This document shows, piece after piece, positions 47,319 through 56,323 of a stretch of 64,000 nucleotides of DNA. A program made the translations under genes and the position numbers. The DNA is from Alloprevotella tannerae ATCC 51259 (GTDB taxonomy: Bacteria; Bacteroidota; Bacteroidia; Bacteroidales; Bacteroidaceae): positions 948,242 to 1,012,241 of the forward strand of contig NZ_GG700642.1 in assembly GCF_000159995.1 (NCBI RefSeq). Direction: 5' to 3'. The first letter of the stretch is position 1; every line of letters begins with the position of its first letter. The notes below the pieces were generated by a model. The model was not told the DNA's origin, searched no databases, and saw nothing but the letters and a program-made list of their open reading frames with translations.

Positions 47319-48629
47319 TTAAATTGTTATGTCCACATAGACGGGGAAAATTCGCTCCGGATCATAAAAAACAGACAAGCTTTCAGCCATAGCTTTAAGA
47401 GAGGGCCGCAATCGTCCATTAAATTTCTCTTGGCCATTTACGAGGATACGTACAGGACGCTTCAAGTCTATTTGGTTTTCGCTTAAATATATCCTGATTT
47501 TACCGCTTGTCACAGGAGTAAAATGCTTTTGAAACTTTAGATCAATCCCCCAAATCGTATCTTTTTCAATTGTAGTATAGACTACATTATTTACAGACAA
47601 ATCTATCGTATTATTGCTTATGACTTCATCGTAATACGTGCGCCCTTGTGTGTCCGGCCTTTCCAAGACGACAAGATTAGAGAAACCTCGACGGTAGCGT
47701 CCATCCATTTCAAAATCTTCCCAACTGACGTGTAGCGGGGTCGGATTTCTTTTATATTGTGCTAACCAAGGCGTTGTCAAACTATAATCAATATGATGAC
47801 CATAACCCGGCAACAATTCTACACGATACACAAACTTCGTCTGCTCCAAAGCCGCTTTCGTATAAGCTGTAAGTTTATTACGATAAAAGCCTTCATCTAA
47901 TGCGCCGGTCAAGAGTGAGAAAGGTGTATTTCGCAAGTTCTCTATCGGTGCATTTTTCAAAGGTTCGCCGCCTGCCATCGGCCCTGCTGCAGCCCAATAA
48001 TCAGCATAAAATGATGCCAAACGCTGACTACCATATCCGCCTTCAGAAATGCCGAAAACATAAAGGCGGTTAGGATCGGCAGAAGCTGAAAGTAGCCATT
48101 GTCGTAGCAACTTTTCAAAAGCCCACTGCTTACTACGCTGCCACCATCTATACCATTTACCTTCCTGAGGTATCTGCGGAATAAAATAAACACTGGGCGC
48201 ATCCGCAAAACGTTTCGCCAACAACAGACCTGTCTGAAACTCTTGGTCACGAGGTCCGGAACCGTGCAGATATAAGAACAATGGATACTGCTCCGCATCG
48301 CCTTTTCGGCCGAAATAGTAGTTCAAACGCGCAGCGGGTTCCAAGGAATCCGGCAAAGCCCATACATTTACGTGTTGTGCATTCAACGTATCTATTTTTG
48401 GCAATTCATCTTCTTGTATAAGATGATTAGCTGCTCGCCAAGCTTCCCAAACCTGTTTTCGCTTACCTTCTATATTCTTAAACTTTAAGGTTTGATCCGG
48501 AAAGACAGTATGCTCTCCTCGAATAGAAAGCATAAAGGAATTCCTCAATTCTGTTTGCTGCGCTTCAAGCAAACCGGGGAAAGCAGCAAACAAAGTCAAA
48601 AAGAAAAAGGTTCGAATCAGTTTAGGCAT
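47319..48629 (-). CDS. secreted esterase/peptidase-like alpha/beta hydrolase
   Basis: 436 residues from ATG 48629 (MPKLIRTFFFLTLFAAFPG), chosen because it gives a clean signal peptide and a 7-nt overlap with the upstream stop. An alpha/beta-hydrolase core is seen as PLFLYLHGSGPRDQEFQ (~125-140, oxyanion region) and VFGISEGGYGSQRLASFY (nucleophile Ser in GISEGG), followed by AAAGPMAGGEP. The C-terminal ~110 residues (VVYTTIEKDTIWGIDLKF onward) look like a beta-sandwich. This resembles PHB-depolymerase/feruloyl-esterase-like hydrolases; the substrate is not predictable. Translationally coupled to the TPR gene. Confidence 0.78.
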   Translation of the reverse strand: MPKLIRTFFFLTLFAAFPGLLEAQQTELRNSFMLSIRGEHTVFPDQTLKFKNIEGKRKQVWEAWRAANHLIQEDELPKIDTLNAQHVNVWALPDSLEPAARLNYYFGRKGDAEQYPLFLYLHGSGPRDQEFQTGLLLAKRFADAPSVYFIPQIPQEGKWYRWWQRSKQWAFEKLLRQWLLSASADPNRLYVFGISEGGYGSQRLASFYADYWAAAGPMAGGEPLKNAPIENLRNTPFSLLTGALDEGFYRNKLTAYTKAALEQTKFVYRVELLPGYGHHIDYSLTTPWLAQYKRNPTPLHVSWEDFEMDGRYRRGFSNLVVLERPDTQGRTYYDEVISNNTIDLSVNNVVYTTIEKDTIWGIDLKFQKHFTPVTSGKIRIYLSENQIDLKRPVRILVNGQEKFNGRLRPSLKAMAESLSVFYDPERIFPVYVDITI

Positions 48630-50658
48630 TGAGCGCATCACGCATTTGTTGAATGTCATCATTGGTTTTTCCTCGCTTATTTAAAAATTCAACGTCTTCT
48701 ACAAAAAAATCAGCAGGCGCAAAGTCCATTTTTCGCAACCGCAAACAAGCTCGATAGCGTGCCAGCGCTTTATTCAAAAGGCCCAGCAACCAAGCATTGT
48801 GCGCAGCATTCTGATAATCTACAGCCTGCGCCTCTTCTTTATCAATCAACTTCTTATAATACTTCTCCGCCTGTTCATATTTCTCGGCCAACATTGAGCA
48901 CCAAGCCAAAGCCTTAGTCGAACGCGCATCAGAATGAAGGTAATCACTCTTAAACAGCTTCTCAAATGCAGCCTCCGACTCTCCGGCAAGAATCAAGCAT
49001 TCGCCATAACGCAATAAGATGTTGGCATTTTCCGGCTCCAGCATTTCTAATTGCTTGAAGACTTTCAAGGCTTTATCATATTGAGCAGCTTGCACGCAAA
49101 CGACAGACAATTGGCGGAGCGTCCAAGCTGAATCAGGACGCATCAAGTTAGCCCTTTCATAATATATAATCGCTCTATCCCACTCTTTCAATTGTTGACA
49201 GCAATAGCCTGACTTCTCTAAAATCTCAGGTCCCTGCATTGTAGCGTCCAACTTTTGGAATAAAGAGACGGCTAAAGTCCATTCCTGCTCACGAAAGGCA
49301 TAATTACCTAAAAGCACCAAGGCTTCTTTGGTTTGCAAGATGGGCTTAAAGAGCGGCAAATCGACCATCGACAAGAACGAAGCAAACGGATTAGCATCTT
49401 TATCGCGATAACGGTATAAAGAAAAGAAACGATAGAGATCTTGCATACAAAAACGAATCTCTTCTGCTATTGTTTGTACAGCATCAGTTTGATGTATTTT
49501 GTCCTGCAAGGCTGCTTGCTGCTCGTTAATTTGCCTGATATTCTGCTTAATACCGTCCAATTGACCTGAAGACAATTGATCTATCATCAGAAACATTCCG
49601 AATTTTTCCGTATCGCCTGCCGCATGCATCTCAAAAAGCCCACTCAGGCCCGACAAAGACTCACCTCGGTCGCCAAAGACGGAATGTCGGAGCGAAAAGG
49701 GCGTGAACCAATTCTTTATGTCACTGAAAAAAGCATGTGTCCTACTAATTTGCGCAAAGGCAGTATAGAATGTATCAACACCCTGTTCACGCATATCCGC
49801 CAAGGCCTGCATTTTTTTTCCTATATTGTCTACTTCTTCATCTGAAGCCCAAGCCGGATTTAAGTCCAAATTAGCTAATTCATCAGGATTCGTAAAATCC
49901 AAATTCTTTCCTTGAGTCATCTTGCTTGCAGCTCGATATATGTCAGGCATAATCTCGTCGCGCAACTTACTTTCATCCTTTTTAGTCCACGCTGTGCGCA
50001 TCAATTGCAATTGCATCGTTAGCAAATCGCGGCAAAAGTCAGGGACATCGGCAAGCAGCTGCAGGCGCGCTGTCAGATCGGCGTGTCTGCTAAGTCTGTC
50101 ATAGTGTAAAATACAGCCCAATACAAGGCCGGAGAATGCGCGGGCCCGTATTTTGAGCACGGAACTCGTGACATTTTCCAGCAAGAGTTGGATCTTGTAG
50201 GCATCAAACAAATAAACGACAGATAAAGTAAGCGCACTTAAGATAATTTGCTTTTGTGCCTCCGCAAGCATCTCGTCTTTTAATCGAGCCGAAACTTGTT
50301 CGTATGCACCTCGATCATAAGGCGCAGAAGCTGCTATCTGATAAAACTCATCCGTTTCCCGCAAGGTATACAAGCGGTTAAAGCAAGTGCCAAGCTGCGT
50401 TTTAAGAAAATCATACTTAGCCTTATCTGAGAGCAAAAAAGCCTTGTTTATGAATTGTAAAAACAGCGTTTCGCGATCAGGATCCGGCAATCCTTGCTTA
50501 AAATAGTCCAGTAAGCGGATATAATCCTCTCTCGTCACAGCGAGTTCTTCGCTTTCCGGTATCAAGCCCGACAAGGCGTTGAGAGCGTCCAGCAAACGAT
50601 GGGCGCGCAAACTCTCAATCGTGTCTTTATACAATATATCAAACGTACTCTTATCCAT
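48622..50658 (-). CDS. TPR-repeat protein
   Basis: 678 residues, cytoplasmic by appearance with no signal peptide. The N-terminal two thirds are helical and unrecognised. From about residue 440 there are tetratricopeptide repeats, e.g. LVLLGNYAFREQEWTLAVSLF, YERANLMRPDSAWTLRQLS, ALKVFKQLEMLEPENANILLRYGE and a last repeat near AWLLGLLNKALARYRACL. TPRs mediate protein contacts. It is the first gene of a coupled pair with the secreted hydrolase, on the minus strand. Related large TPR proteins are common and uncharacterised in Prevotella-like genomes. Confidence 0.78.
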   Translation of the reverse strand: MDKSTFDILYKDTIESLRAHRLLDALNALSGLIPESEELAVTREDYIRLLDYFKQGLPDPDRETLFLQFINKAFLLSDKAKYDFLKTQLGTCFNRLYTLRETDEFYQIAASAPYDRGAYEQVSARLKDEMLAEAQKQIILSALTLSVVYLFDAYKIQLLLENVTSSVLKIRARAFSGLVLGCILHYDRLSRHADLTARLQLLADVPDFCRDLLTMQLQLMRTAWTKKDESKLRDEIMPDIYRAASKMTQGKNLDFTNPDELANLDLNPAWASDEEVDNIGKKMQALADMREQGVDTFYTAFAQISRTHAFFSDIKNWFTPFSLRHSVFGDRGESLSGLSGLFEMHAAGDTEKFGMFLMIDQLSSGQLDGIKQNIRQINEQQAALQDKIHQTDAVQTIAEEIRFCMQDLYRFFSLYRYRDKDANPFASFLSMVDLPLFKPILQTKEALVLLGNYAFREQEWTLAVSLFQKLDATMQGPEILEKSGYCCQQLKEWDRAIIYYERANLMRPDSAWTLRQLSVVCVQAAQYDKALKVFKQLEMLEPENANILLRYGECLILAGESEAAFEKLFKSDYLHSDARSTKALAWCSMLAEKYEQAEKYYKKLIDKEEAQAVDYQNAAHNAWLLGLLNKALARYRACLRLRKMDFAPADFFVEDVEFLNKRGKTNDDIQQMRDALNA

Positions 50659-50727
50659 ACATTCAGCTACTTAAATGACGCAAGCGCAGTGAGTGAGTTT
50701 CCCTTGCTATGCTTACTCCTCTTTATT

Positions 50728-51552
50728 TTATTGTCTTGCATAGTGCGGCAATTTCAATTTGTTGATAACAGCAGGATTTAAATGGTATTGCCGCATCAAG
50801 ATATCTTGACAAAAACTGATGCCTCTTTGATTAAGGCTATCGGACGCTTGATTATAAACGGCAGATAAGCGCCGAGAATCAATCCGGGGCAGGCTTTTGC
50901 GTTTAATGAGCAAGAAACTCTGGGCCGAAGTTCCGGAATACAATAATTTGCATCCATTCTCCACAGCCTCAGTCAAGTAAGGCTCCGGCAAAACCGCACC
51001 ATCCACTTGTCCGCCTTGTACCATAGCACTGCAAATCGTAAAGCTATTGATGCGTGGACGCAAAACGAAATTGTCAGGCAAGCCGTTTTGCCTCAAAGCT
51101 TCCGTGCACGTCTCATCCGAATAAGAATATTTTGCAGCGGCCACTGTTCGATCTTTCATCTCTTTCAAATGGCGGATACGCAAACCTGCAGAGGCCACAA
51201 GTCCCCACTTTCTATGCATTACTAAGAGTGGAGCCTCGCTCTGTGCAACGCTCCCCAAGTGGGCCTGCCCTAACCTATCCGTGCATATCCCTTGTGCCTG
51301 GCCGAGAAAAGCCGTATCGCAATCAGCTTGAGAGGGATATACGCGAAAAGCAATCGGAATATTGTGTTGTTTGAAGTAACCATGAGCATCGGCCACCAGC
51401 AATGGAAGCACATCGAGCGTCATCGGAACGGCTACGACCACCTGTGTCTGCTCCGAAGCCTGCTGATTATTGCTTTCTTTAGGCTTTGAACTCGTTTTTC
51501 CCGCACAAGCTATCAAGGCCGGCAGGAAAAGTAAAAGGAGAGTCTTATGCAT
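50728..51552 (-). CDS. ABC-type substrate-binding lipoprotein (NMT1/SsuA-like)
   Basis: 274 residues from ATG 51552 (MHKTLLLLFLPALIAC). A promoter at 51568-51598 excludes the in-frame start further upstream. The lipobox LIAC gives lipid Cys ~16, and a Ser/Lys/Gln-rich linker follows. The type 2 periplasmic-binding fold has LDVLPLLVADAHGYFKQHNI, TDRLGQAHLG and GGQVDGAVLPEPYLTEAV, as in NMT1/THI5-like proteins that bind pyrimidine precursors, sulfonates or nitrate. No permease or ATPase gene is nearby, which is unusual for an importer; the partners may be encoded elsewhere. Confidence 0.8.
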   Translation of the reverse strand: MHKTLLLLFLPALIACAGKTSSKPKESNNQQASEQTQVVVAVPMTLDVLPLLVADAHGYFKQHNIPIAFRVYPSQADCDTAFLGQAQGICTDRLGQAHLGSVAQSEAPLLVMHRKWGLVASAGLRIRHLKEMKDRTVAAAKYSYSDETCTEALRQNGLPDNFVLRPRINSFTICSAMVQGGQVDGAVLPEPYLTEAVENGCKLLYSGTSAQSFLLIKRKSLPRIDSRRLSAVYNQASDSLNQRGISFCQDILMRQYHLNPAVINKLKLPHYARQ

Positions 51553-51567
51553 ATTCTGTCTTTTATG

Positions 51568-51598
51568 CAAAAATACTGCCGAAAGGAGGATTCTCAAA
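51568..51598 (-). promoter_or_regulatory. promoter of the binding lipoprotein gene
   Basis: Minus strand: TTTG (51595-51598), 19-bp spacer, TATTTTTG (51568-51575), 15 bp before the ATG. Both boxes exact. Confidence 0.8.
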
Positions 51599-52010
51599 AG
51601 TTTAATTCAAAATATTGCACTACGCCGTCTTAAATTGATCTCTTACAACCGCTTTTTGCGCACGTAAACGCTTTGCGGTGCAGAGTAAGTGCAAATTCTT
51701 GCGCGTCTTCCTCTGTTTTTCTACCACCTTTCATTTCATTCCTGAAATCCTTTGTCTCATCATTGATTTGTACTATCGTGATGGTACGCTCTTTCCCTCG
51801 TGAGAGGACGATCGTCCTCTCACGAGGGAAAGACAATACTTTCGTGATGCAAAATGCAGCAATCAAACCATGCGTAAAGAAAAATGCGTCATTTACCTCG
51901 CAATAATTTGTTGGAATAAACTTATTATCGTGCTGCTATGCAATATTTTAGCAAACTTTATTATTTGATTATCAAAATAAGAATCTGACAATAAAGACTA
52001 TCGCACAATT
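51599..52010. other. intergenic region
   Basis: About 410 bp, dominated by the 22-bp array and palindrome at 51773-51860. No gene: the frames crossing the array exist on both strands because the sequence is a palindrome. Confidence 0.6.
51773..51860. repeat. 22-bp phased array containing a perfect 42-bp palindrome
   Basis: Units at 51773-51794, 51795-51816, 51817-51838 and 51839-51860 with cores TCGTGA, TCGTGA, TCACGA, TCGTGA. Positions 51791-51832 read identically on both strands (arms CTTTCCCTCGTGAGAGGACG, centre ATCGAT-like GATC). Confidence 0.92.
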
Positions 52011-52700
52011 TCATGTAATTGCAATACTTCGAATCCGTGCTTTCCAAGCTGCAGAAGGGCGCAAAGACTCAAGAATCTTTTGGCGAGCTTTCTTAAGCGA
52101 AGCCAAGGGAAGTTTTCCATCAATTAAAAGCGGATAAGTTTGGTCCGGAAACTTCACAAAACATTCACACAAAGCCCAGCCGGCGGCCATTGCGCCGTAA
52201 TGTCCCAAAGGACGTAACGCAGAAATCTCAGCCAAGAAAGCATCAATATAGTCGGCCGTGACATAATGAGAAAGCCCCATAACAATTCCAAAGCGTTGCT
52301 CATAAACGACAGAGGAGCGGATATAGGGTAATACAAACTCCCAGCCCGCAGCCCCATATCGGCGGAAGGATTTGAGGGAATTGCAAAAAGTATCACACAC
52401 CGCCCAATTGTCAATTTTAGGAACAAAACCGCTGACAAGTGCAAATCGCTCTTCACGCGTCGTAGCCGCATAAGCAATAATCAAGCCTTCAAGCAGCAAT
52501 TCTTCATACGTTTCGGCTGTAAGCTCTACCAAAGTATCTCTCCAATCAGTTTTTGCCAACGTCTTAGCAAAAGTTCGCAACTGCGGCGTGCGAACTCCTA
52601 GAATAGGGCGCGTAAGTCCCGGCAGCAAACCGGAAGAAAATTGAGCTAAATGAGGGTCCTTCAGACCTTCCAAATGTGCACGTATTGCTGTAATTTCCAT
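52011..52700 (-). CDS. DNA alkylation repair protein (AlkD-like HEAT-repeat family)
   Basis: 229 residues, all helical. GVRTPQLRTFAKTL, YEELLLEGLIIAYA, KIDNWAVCDTFCNSLKSF and RFGIVMGLSHYV follow the AlkC/AlkD HEAT-like pattern of the DNA-alkylation-repair family, which excises 3-methyl- and 7-methylpurines without base flipping. The NWAVCD block is the most diagnostic. I did not check the catalytic Trp/Asp set against AlkD, so the activity is inferred from the family. Stands alone on the minus strand. Confidence 0.83.
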   Translation of the reverse strand: MEITAIRAHLEGLKDPHLAQFSSGLLPGLTRPILGVRTPQLRTFAKTLAKTDWRDTLVELTAETYEELLLEGLIIAYAATTREERFALVSGFVPKIDNWAVCDTFCNSLKSFRRYGAAGWEFVLPYIRSSVVYEQRFGIVMGLSHYVTADYIDAFLAEISALRPLGHYGAMAAGWALCECFVKFPDQTYPLLIDGKLPLASLKKARQKILESLRPSAAWKARIRSIAIT

Positions 52701-52860
52701 TTATACTAATCGTTTAGATTGGCGAAAGTAAGCAGAAAGCGGGAGCTGATAGCCTACTAAAAGCATTTATTTCAGCAAATCACGTTAAAAAACGTGACCG
52801 ATTAGGCCATATTCAAAACAAATATCGTATTTTCGCTTTAGAAAAATAGATTGCTTTGAT

Positions 52861-53598
52861 ATGAAACAAGTCATGCTATACCTCTTCTGCGTCATTTGTA
52901 CATCGGCAATGGCGCAAAATAAGATAAATACGCAAACACCGAGAAAAACTGCGACCACTTCACAAGCATCAACGGCCGCCAAGACAACGCAAGATCTTAC
53001 GGAAGACACCATATCTGCATCATCGGTAGACAAAGATAAAATAGCCGACGCCGCACTCCCCCATCCATCGGGAGCCACAAGGCATCTGATAAACGCGAAT
53101 TACCGCAATAATATGCCTTGGGGCTTACATAAGGGACTGAATGCACAATTTGGTCTGTCGCTTACTGCGGGATTCGGGAAGTATGCCCCACGCGGCGTAG
53201 GATTTGGCCAGCATGTGACCTTGACTTATGCCTTGCCGCTGAATAAACATTGGTCACTGGCCGCCGGTTTATATGCGGATCATCTCAACTGGGGCGGTAA
53301 TAATATGACCAATGCCGGAGTTTCTGCTTTGCTAAGCTATCAGGTGAATGAAAAATTGTGCTTGTATGCTTATGGGGAAAAGAACTTCTTCGCCGGATAT
53401 ACGCCTTCGATATTCTTTTATGGACCTTATAGTTATTTCAACACACCCTCAGAACGTTTGGGCGTAGGGGCGGAATATAAGGTAAACGAAACGCTGACGT
53501 TGGGCCTAAACTTTGAGCACGCTGAATATGATCATCCGGCGTTTGGTGTAGTGTCTGCCGGCAGTTTGATGCGGCCCTATCGAGGCGCAGATTGGTAA
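52861..53598 (+). CDS. secreted protein, probable outer-membrane beta-barrel
   Basis: 245 residues. The signal peptide (MKQVMLYLFCVICTSAMAQ) is followed by a polar Thr/Ala/Ser/Asp-rich stretch (~20-70). A C-terminal ~160-residue part then has alternating strands rich in Gly, Tyr and Trp (FGLSLTAGFGKYAPRGVGFG, HWSLAAGLYADHLNWGGNN, LCLYAYGEKNFFAGY, ETLTLGLNFEHAEYDH). It resembles small OM barrels but does not end in the usual aromatic residue (...RGADW ends in Trp, which is acceptable). The -7-like TATTTTCG at 52828-52835 may be its promoter. No known family. Confidence 0.68.
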   Translation: MKQVMLYLFCVICTSAMAQNKINTQTPRKTATTSQASTAAKTTQDLTEDTISASSVDKDKIADAALPHPSGATRHLINANYRNNMPWGLHKGLNAQFGLSLTAGFGKYAPRGVGFGQHVTLTYALPLNKHWSLAAGLYADHLNWGGNNMTNAGVSALLSYQVNEKLCLYAYGEKNFFAGYTPSIFFYGPYSYFNTPSERLGVGAEYKVNETLTLGLNFEHAEYDHPAFGVVSAGSLMRPYRGADW

Positions 53599-53697
53599 AA
53601 AGGAATAAATCATCGACATTTTTGGCTGATTTAAGACAAAGCCAACGAAAAGGCAATGAACTTAGCACATACACCTGTATGTTTGTGCAAGAAAAAC

Positions 53698-53728
53698 TTG
53701 TCTCAATCGTAAAAAGAGCTTACTTTTG
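53698..53728 (+). promoter_or_regulatory. promoter of tetR-fabG
   Basis: TTG (53698-53700), 20-bp spacer, TACTTTTG (53721-53728). The ATG is 80 bp downstream, so there is room for an operator in between. Confidence 0.6.
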
Positions 53729-53807
53729 TGCGAAAATTCAAAGCTATAGTGCTATAGTTCTTGAAAAAGAGCTTTGGCACTTCACTTCCAAATCTCGATA
53801 AGAGCAT

Positions 53808-54437
53808 ATGTCAATTACGAAAACCAGACAAAAGTTAGTAGAAATGGCGCGCGAGCTGTTTGCACGCAAAGGCATGGAAAACACAACGATGAATGACATC
53901 GCTGTGGCTTCTAAATGCGGCCGCCGAACGCTGTACACATATTTCCGAAACAAAGAGGAAATCTACTATGCTGTTATTGAAAGTGAGTTGGAATTGCTTT
54001 CTGATGATCTGGATCGTGTAGCTACGATGGACGCAGAGCCGGAACAGAAGCTCCTACAGCTTATTTATACACACCTACATACGATAAAAGAGGCTGTAAC
54101 CAGAAACGGAACGCTTAGGGCTGAGTTCTTTCGTAATATTTGGATGGTTGAAAAAATGCGGAAGGCGTTGGACGCTGAGGAATGTCTTATCATTCGCCGT
54201 ATTATAGAAGAAGGTATAGCTCAAGGCAAGTTTAAAGTGGAGAATATTGAACTCATGACGGACATTATACATTATACTTGTCGCGGACTTGAAGTGCCTT
54301 ATATCTACGATCGCTTAGCTATCGGCTTAAGCGAAGAGGACTCGCTGCCCATCGTTAGAAATATCATCAGACGAACATTGGGATACGAGGAGAATAAACA
54401 GGAAATAATCAACAACAATGATAAAATAACCTATTGA
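53808..54437 (+). CDS. TetR/AcrR-family transcriptional regulator
   Basis: 209 residues. The N-terminal helix-turn-helix (~8-55): KLVEMARELFARKGMENTTM, DIAVASKCGRRTLYTYFRNKEE, with the TYF/YxYF recognition helix. The helical ligand-binding C-terminal domain is not specific. It ends 2 bp before the fabG start, so the two are co-transcribed. Regulators so placed often sense acyl-CoA or fatty acids; that is inference from context. Confidence 0.88.
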   Translation: MSITKTRQKLVEMARELFARKGMENTTMNDIAVASKCGRRTLYTYFRNKEEIYYAVIESELELLSDDLDRVATMDAEPEQKLLQLIYTHLHTIKEAVTRNGTLRAEFFRNIWMVEKMRKALDAEECLIIRRIIEEGIAQGKFKVENIELMTDIIHYTCRGLEVPYIYDRLAIGLSEEDSLPIVRNIIRRTLGYEENKQEIINNNDKITY

Positions 54438-54439
54438 AA

Positions 54440-55186
54440 ATGGGACTTTTAACTGGAAAAACAGCTTTGATCACGGGCGCTGCACGTGGCATCGGAAAAG
54501 CTATCGCAATTCGCTTCGCAGAAGAAGGAGCTAACATCGCTTTCACAGACCTTGTGATTGATGAGCACGGCGAGGCTACACGCAAAGAAGTAGAAGCAAA
54601 AGGAGTTAAATGTATGGCTTATGCCGGCAATGCTGCGAACTTTGAGGAAACACAAGCGCTGGTAGAACAAATACATAAAGACTTTGGTAGCATAGATATA
54701 TTGGTAAATAATGCAGGCATTACGAAAGATGGCCTCTTAATACGTATGACGGAAGCGCAATGGGATGCTGTGCTGACAGTAAACTTGAAGTCTGCATTCA
54801 ACTTTTCACATGCCGTAGCACCAATTATGATGCGCCAACGTAAAGGCTCTATCATTAATATGGCCTCTGTTGTAGGTGTACATGGCAATGCCGGACAATG
54901 CAACTACGCCGCCTCAAAAGCCGGTATGATTGCTTTAGCTAAAAGCATCGCACAAGAATTAGGTAGTCGCGGTGTGCGCGCCAATGCTATCGCGCCAGGC
55001 TTTATTGAGACAGCTATGACAGAACAACTCCCGGAAGACGTTCGCAAAGATTGGATTGTACGCATTCCTCTGCGCCGTGGAGGACAACCTGATGATATTG
55101 CCAATACGGCTATTTACTTGGCAAGTGATTTATCGTCATACGTGAGTGGACAGGTAATCCAAGTGGACGGTGGTATGAATATGTAA
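54440..55186 (+). CDS. fabG: 3-oxoacyl-[acyl-carrier-protein] reductase
   Basis: 248 residues from ATG 54440; the codon TTG two positions earlier is not needed. A classical SDR: cofactor loop TGAARGIGKAIA (~12-23), NNAG (~90-93), and catalytic Ser ~143, Tyr ~156 and Lys ~160 in NYAASK. The C-terminus GQVIQVDGGMNM is the FabG signature. It reduces 3-oxoacyl-ACP in fatty-acid elongation. In an operon with a TetR regulator. A hairpin terminator follows immediately. Confidence 0.92.
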   Translation: MGLLTGKTALITGAARGIGKAIAIRFAEEGANIAFTDLVIDEHGEATRKEVEAKGVKCMAYAGNAANFEETQALVEQIHKDFGSIDILVNNAGITKDGLLIRMTEAQWDAVLTVNLKSAFNFSHAVAPIMMRQRKGSIINMASVVGVHGNAGQCNYAASKAGMIALAKSIAQELGSRGVRANAIAPGFIETAMTEQLPEDVRKDWIVRIPLRRGGQPDDIANTAIYLASDLSSYVSGQVIQVDGGMNM

Positions 55187-55203
55187 ACTCAAAAATAAAT
55201 TTT

Positions 55204-55244
55204 GCTCTCTCCTTCTTTTACAAAGAATGGAGAGGGCTTTTTTT
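55204..55244 (+). terminator. terminator of fabG whose T run abuts the next start codon
   Basis: Stem GCTCTCTCC / GGAGAGGGC (55204-55212 and 55229-55237, one G-T pair), then seven T (55238-55244). The ATG of the pseudouridine synthase begins at 55245. Confidence 0.8.
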
Positions 55245-55964
55245 ATGGAAATTTTATACGAAGACAATCATATTATCATTGTCAACAAACAAGCGGGGGA
55301 GATCATTCAAGGTGACAAAACCGGCGATAGAACTGTTGCAGATGAGATCAAGGCTTATTTAAAAGAGAAATATAACAAACCCGGAGCTGTATTTCTCGGT
55401 ATTCCTCATCGTTTAGACAGACCGGTTAGTGGAGTTTCTATTTTTGCTCGCACGAGTAAGGCTTTGGCGCGCTTAAATGAAATGTTTCGCAAAGGAGAAA
55501 TAGAGAAGACCTATCAAGCAATAGTAATTCATGAACCCCAAATAGCATCCGGAACATTAGTACATTGGCTAACGCGTAATGAAAAACAGAATAAAGCTTA
55601 TGCTCACAAAGCCCCACAAAAGAATGCTAAGAAAGCGATTCTTGACTATAAGGTAGAAGCGAAAAGTGATCGCTACTGGCTAATCAACGTACAGCTACAA
55701 ACAGGAAGACATCACCAAATTCGCTGCCAATTGGCGGCAATAGGATGCCCAATCAAAGGAGATCTAAAATATGGAGCACCCCGTAGCAATGCAGATGGAA
55801 GTATATGTCTGCACGCTAGAAGTATAAGATTTGAACATCCTGTATCTCATAAGATTATATTTGCAGAAGCTCCGTACCCATCATTCCCTTTATGGAATGT
55901 TTTTCAGAAGCTCTGCAATGAATCGGAGCAAAGCTCAACAACCTTCAAAGCCAAAGATGCTTAA
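55245..55964 (+). CDS. RluA-family pseudouridine synthase
   Basis: 239 residues from ATG 55245. The catalytic block PHRLDRPVSGVSIFARTSKAL (catalytic Asp ~58) here begins IPHRLD. ILYEDNHIIIVNKQAG at the N-terminus, GRHHQIRCQLAAIGCPIKGD (~148-167) and LHARSIRFEHP near the end are typical RluA-type segments. There is no N-terminal S4 domain. It isomerises uridine in rRNA or tRNA; the target site cannot be told from sequence alone. Its start codon directly follows a terminator T run, so expression may depend on readthrough or coupling. Confidence 0.9.
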   Translation: MEILYEDNHIIIVNKQAGEIIQGDKTGDRTVADEIKAYLKEKYNKPGAVFLGIPHRLDRPVSGVSIFARTSKALARLNEMFRKGEIEKTYQAIVIHEPQIASGTLVHWLTRNEKQNKAYAHKAPQKNAKKAILDYKVEAKSDRYWLINVQLQTGRHHQIRCQLAAIGCPIKGDLKYGAPRSNADGSICLHARSIRFEHPVSHKIIFAEAPYPSFPLWNVFQKLCNESEQSSTTFKAKDA

Positions 55965-56169
55965 GTTGGTGTTTCCTCTTATGCATTTATAGATCGCTTC
56001 TTTTTTTTGTCACAAAGAGACGAACTATGATTGAAGACAGTTAGAAAGATTTCTAGCTTAAATGAATTTCAATGATAGTTTACATTCCAAAGGAATGAAG
56101 TTATATCCCCGTCAAAGAGCTTACAATAAATTGTATTGAAAAGAAAAATTGAAATTTTCTCCTGAAAAG

Positions 56170-56201
56170 TTTGGAGAGTATAAGGAAACACCGTATCTTT
56201 G
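56170..56201 (+). promoter_or_regulatory. promoter of the tRNA-Val pair
   Basis: TTTG (56170-56173), 20-bp spacer, TATCTTTG (56194-56201), 20 bp before the first tRNA. Exact consensus. Confidence 0.82.
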
Positions 56202-56220
56202 CACCGCTTTTCAGTACAAA

Positions 56221-56295
56221 GGACGCTTAGCTCAGCTGGTTTAGAGCGTCTGCCTTACAAGCAGAGGGTCGGCGGTTCGAATCCGTCAGCGTCCA
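56221..56295 (+). tRNA. tRNA-Val (anticodon TAC), copy 1
   Basis: 75 nt. The acceptor stem GGACGCT/AGCGTCC pairs fully; the anticodon loop CTTACAA between TCTGC and GCAGA gives anticodon TAC; GGTTCGAATCC is the T-arm. CCA is not encoded. Confidence 0.96.
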
Positions 56296-56323
56296 CAAAA
56301 CGAAAAGAAGAGATCAGTACAAA

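Noticed and set aside
51630-51906. overlapping short frames on both strands
   Set aside because: They mirror each other through the 42-bp palindrome; neither has supporting signals.
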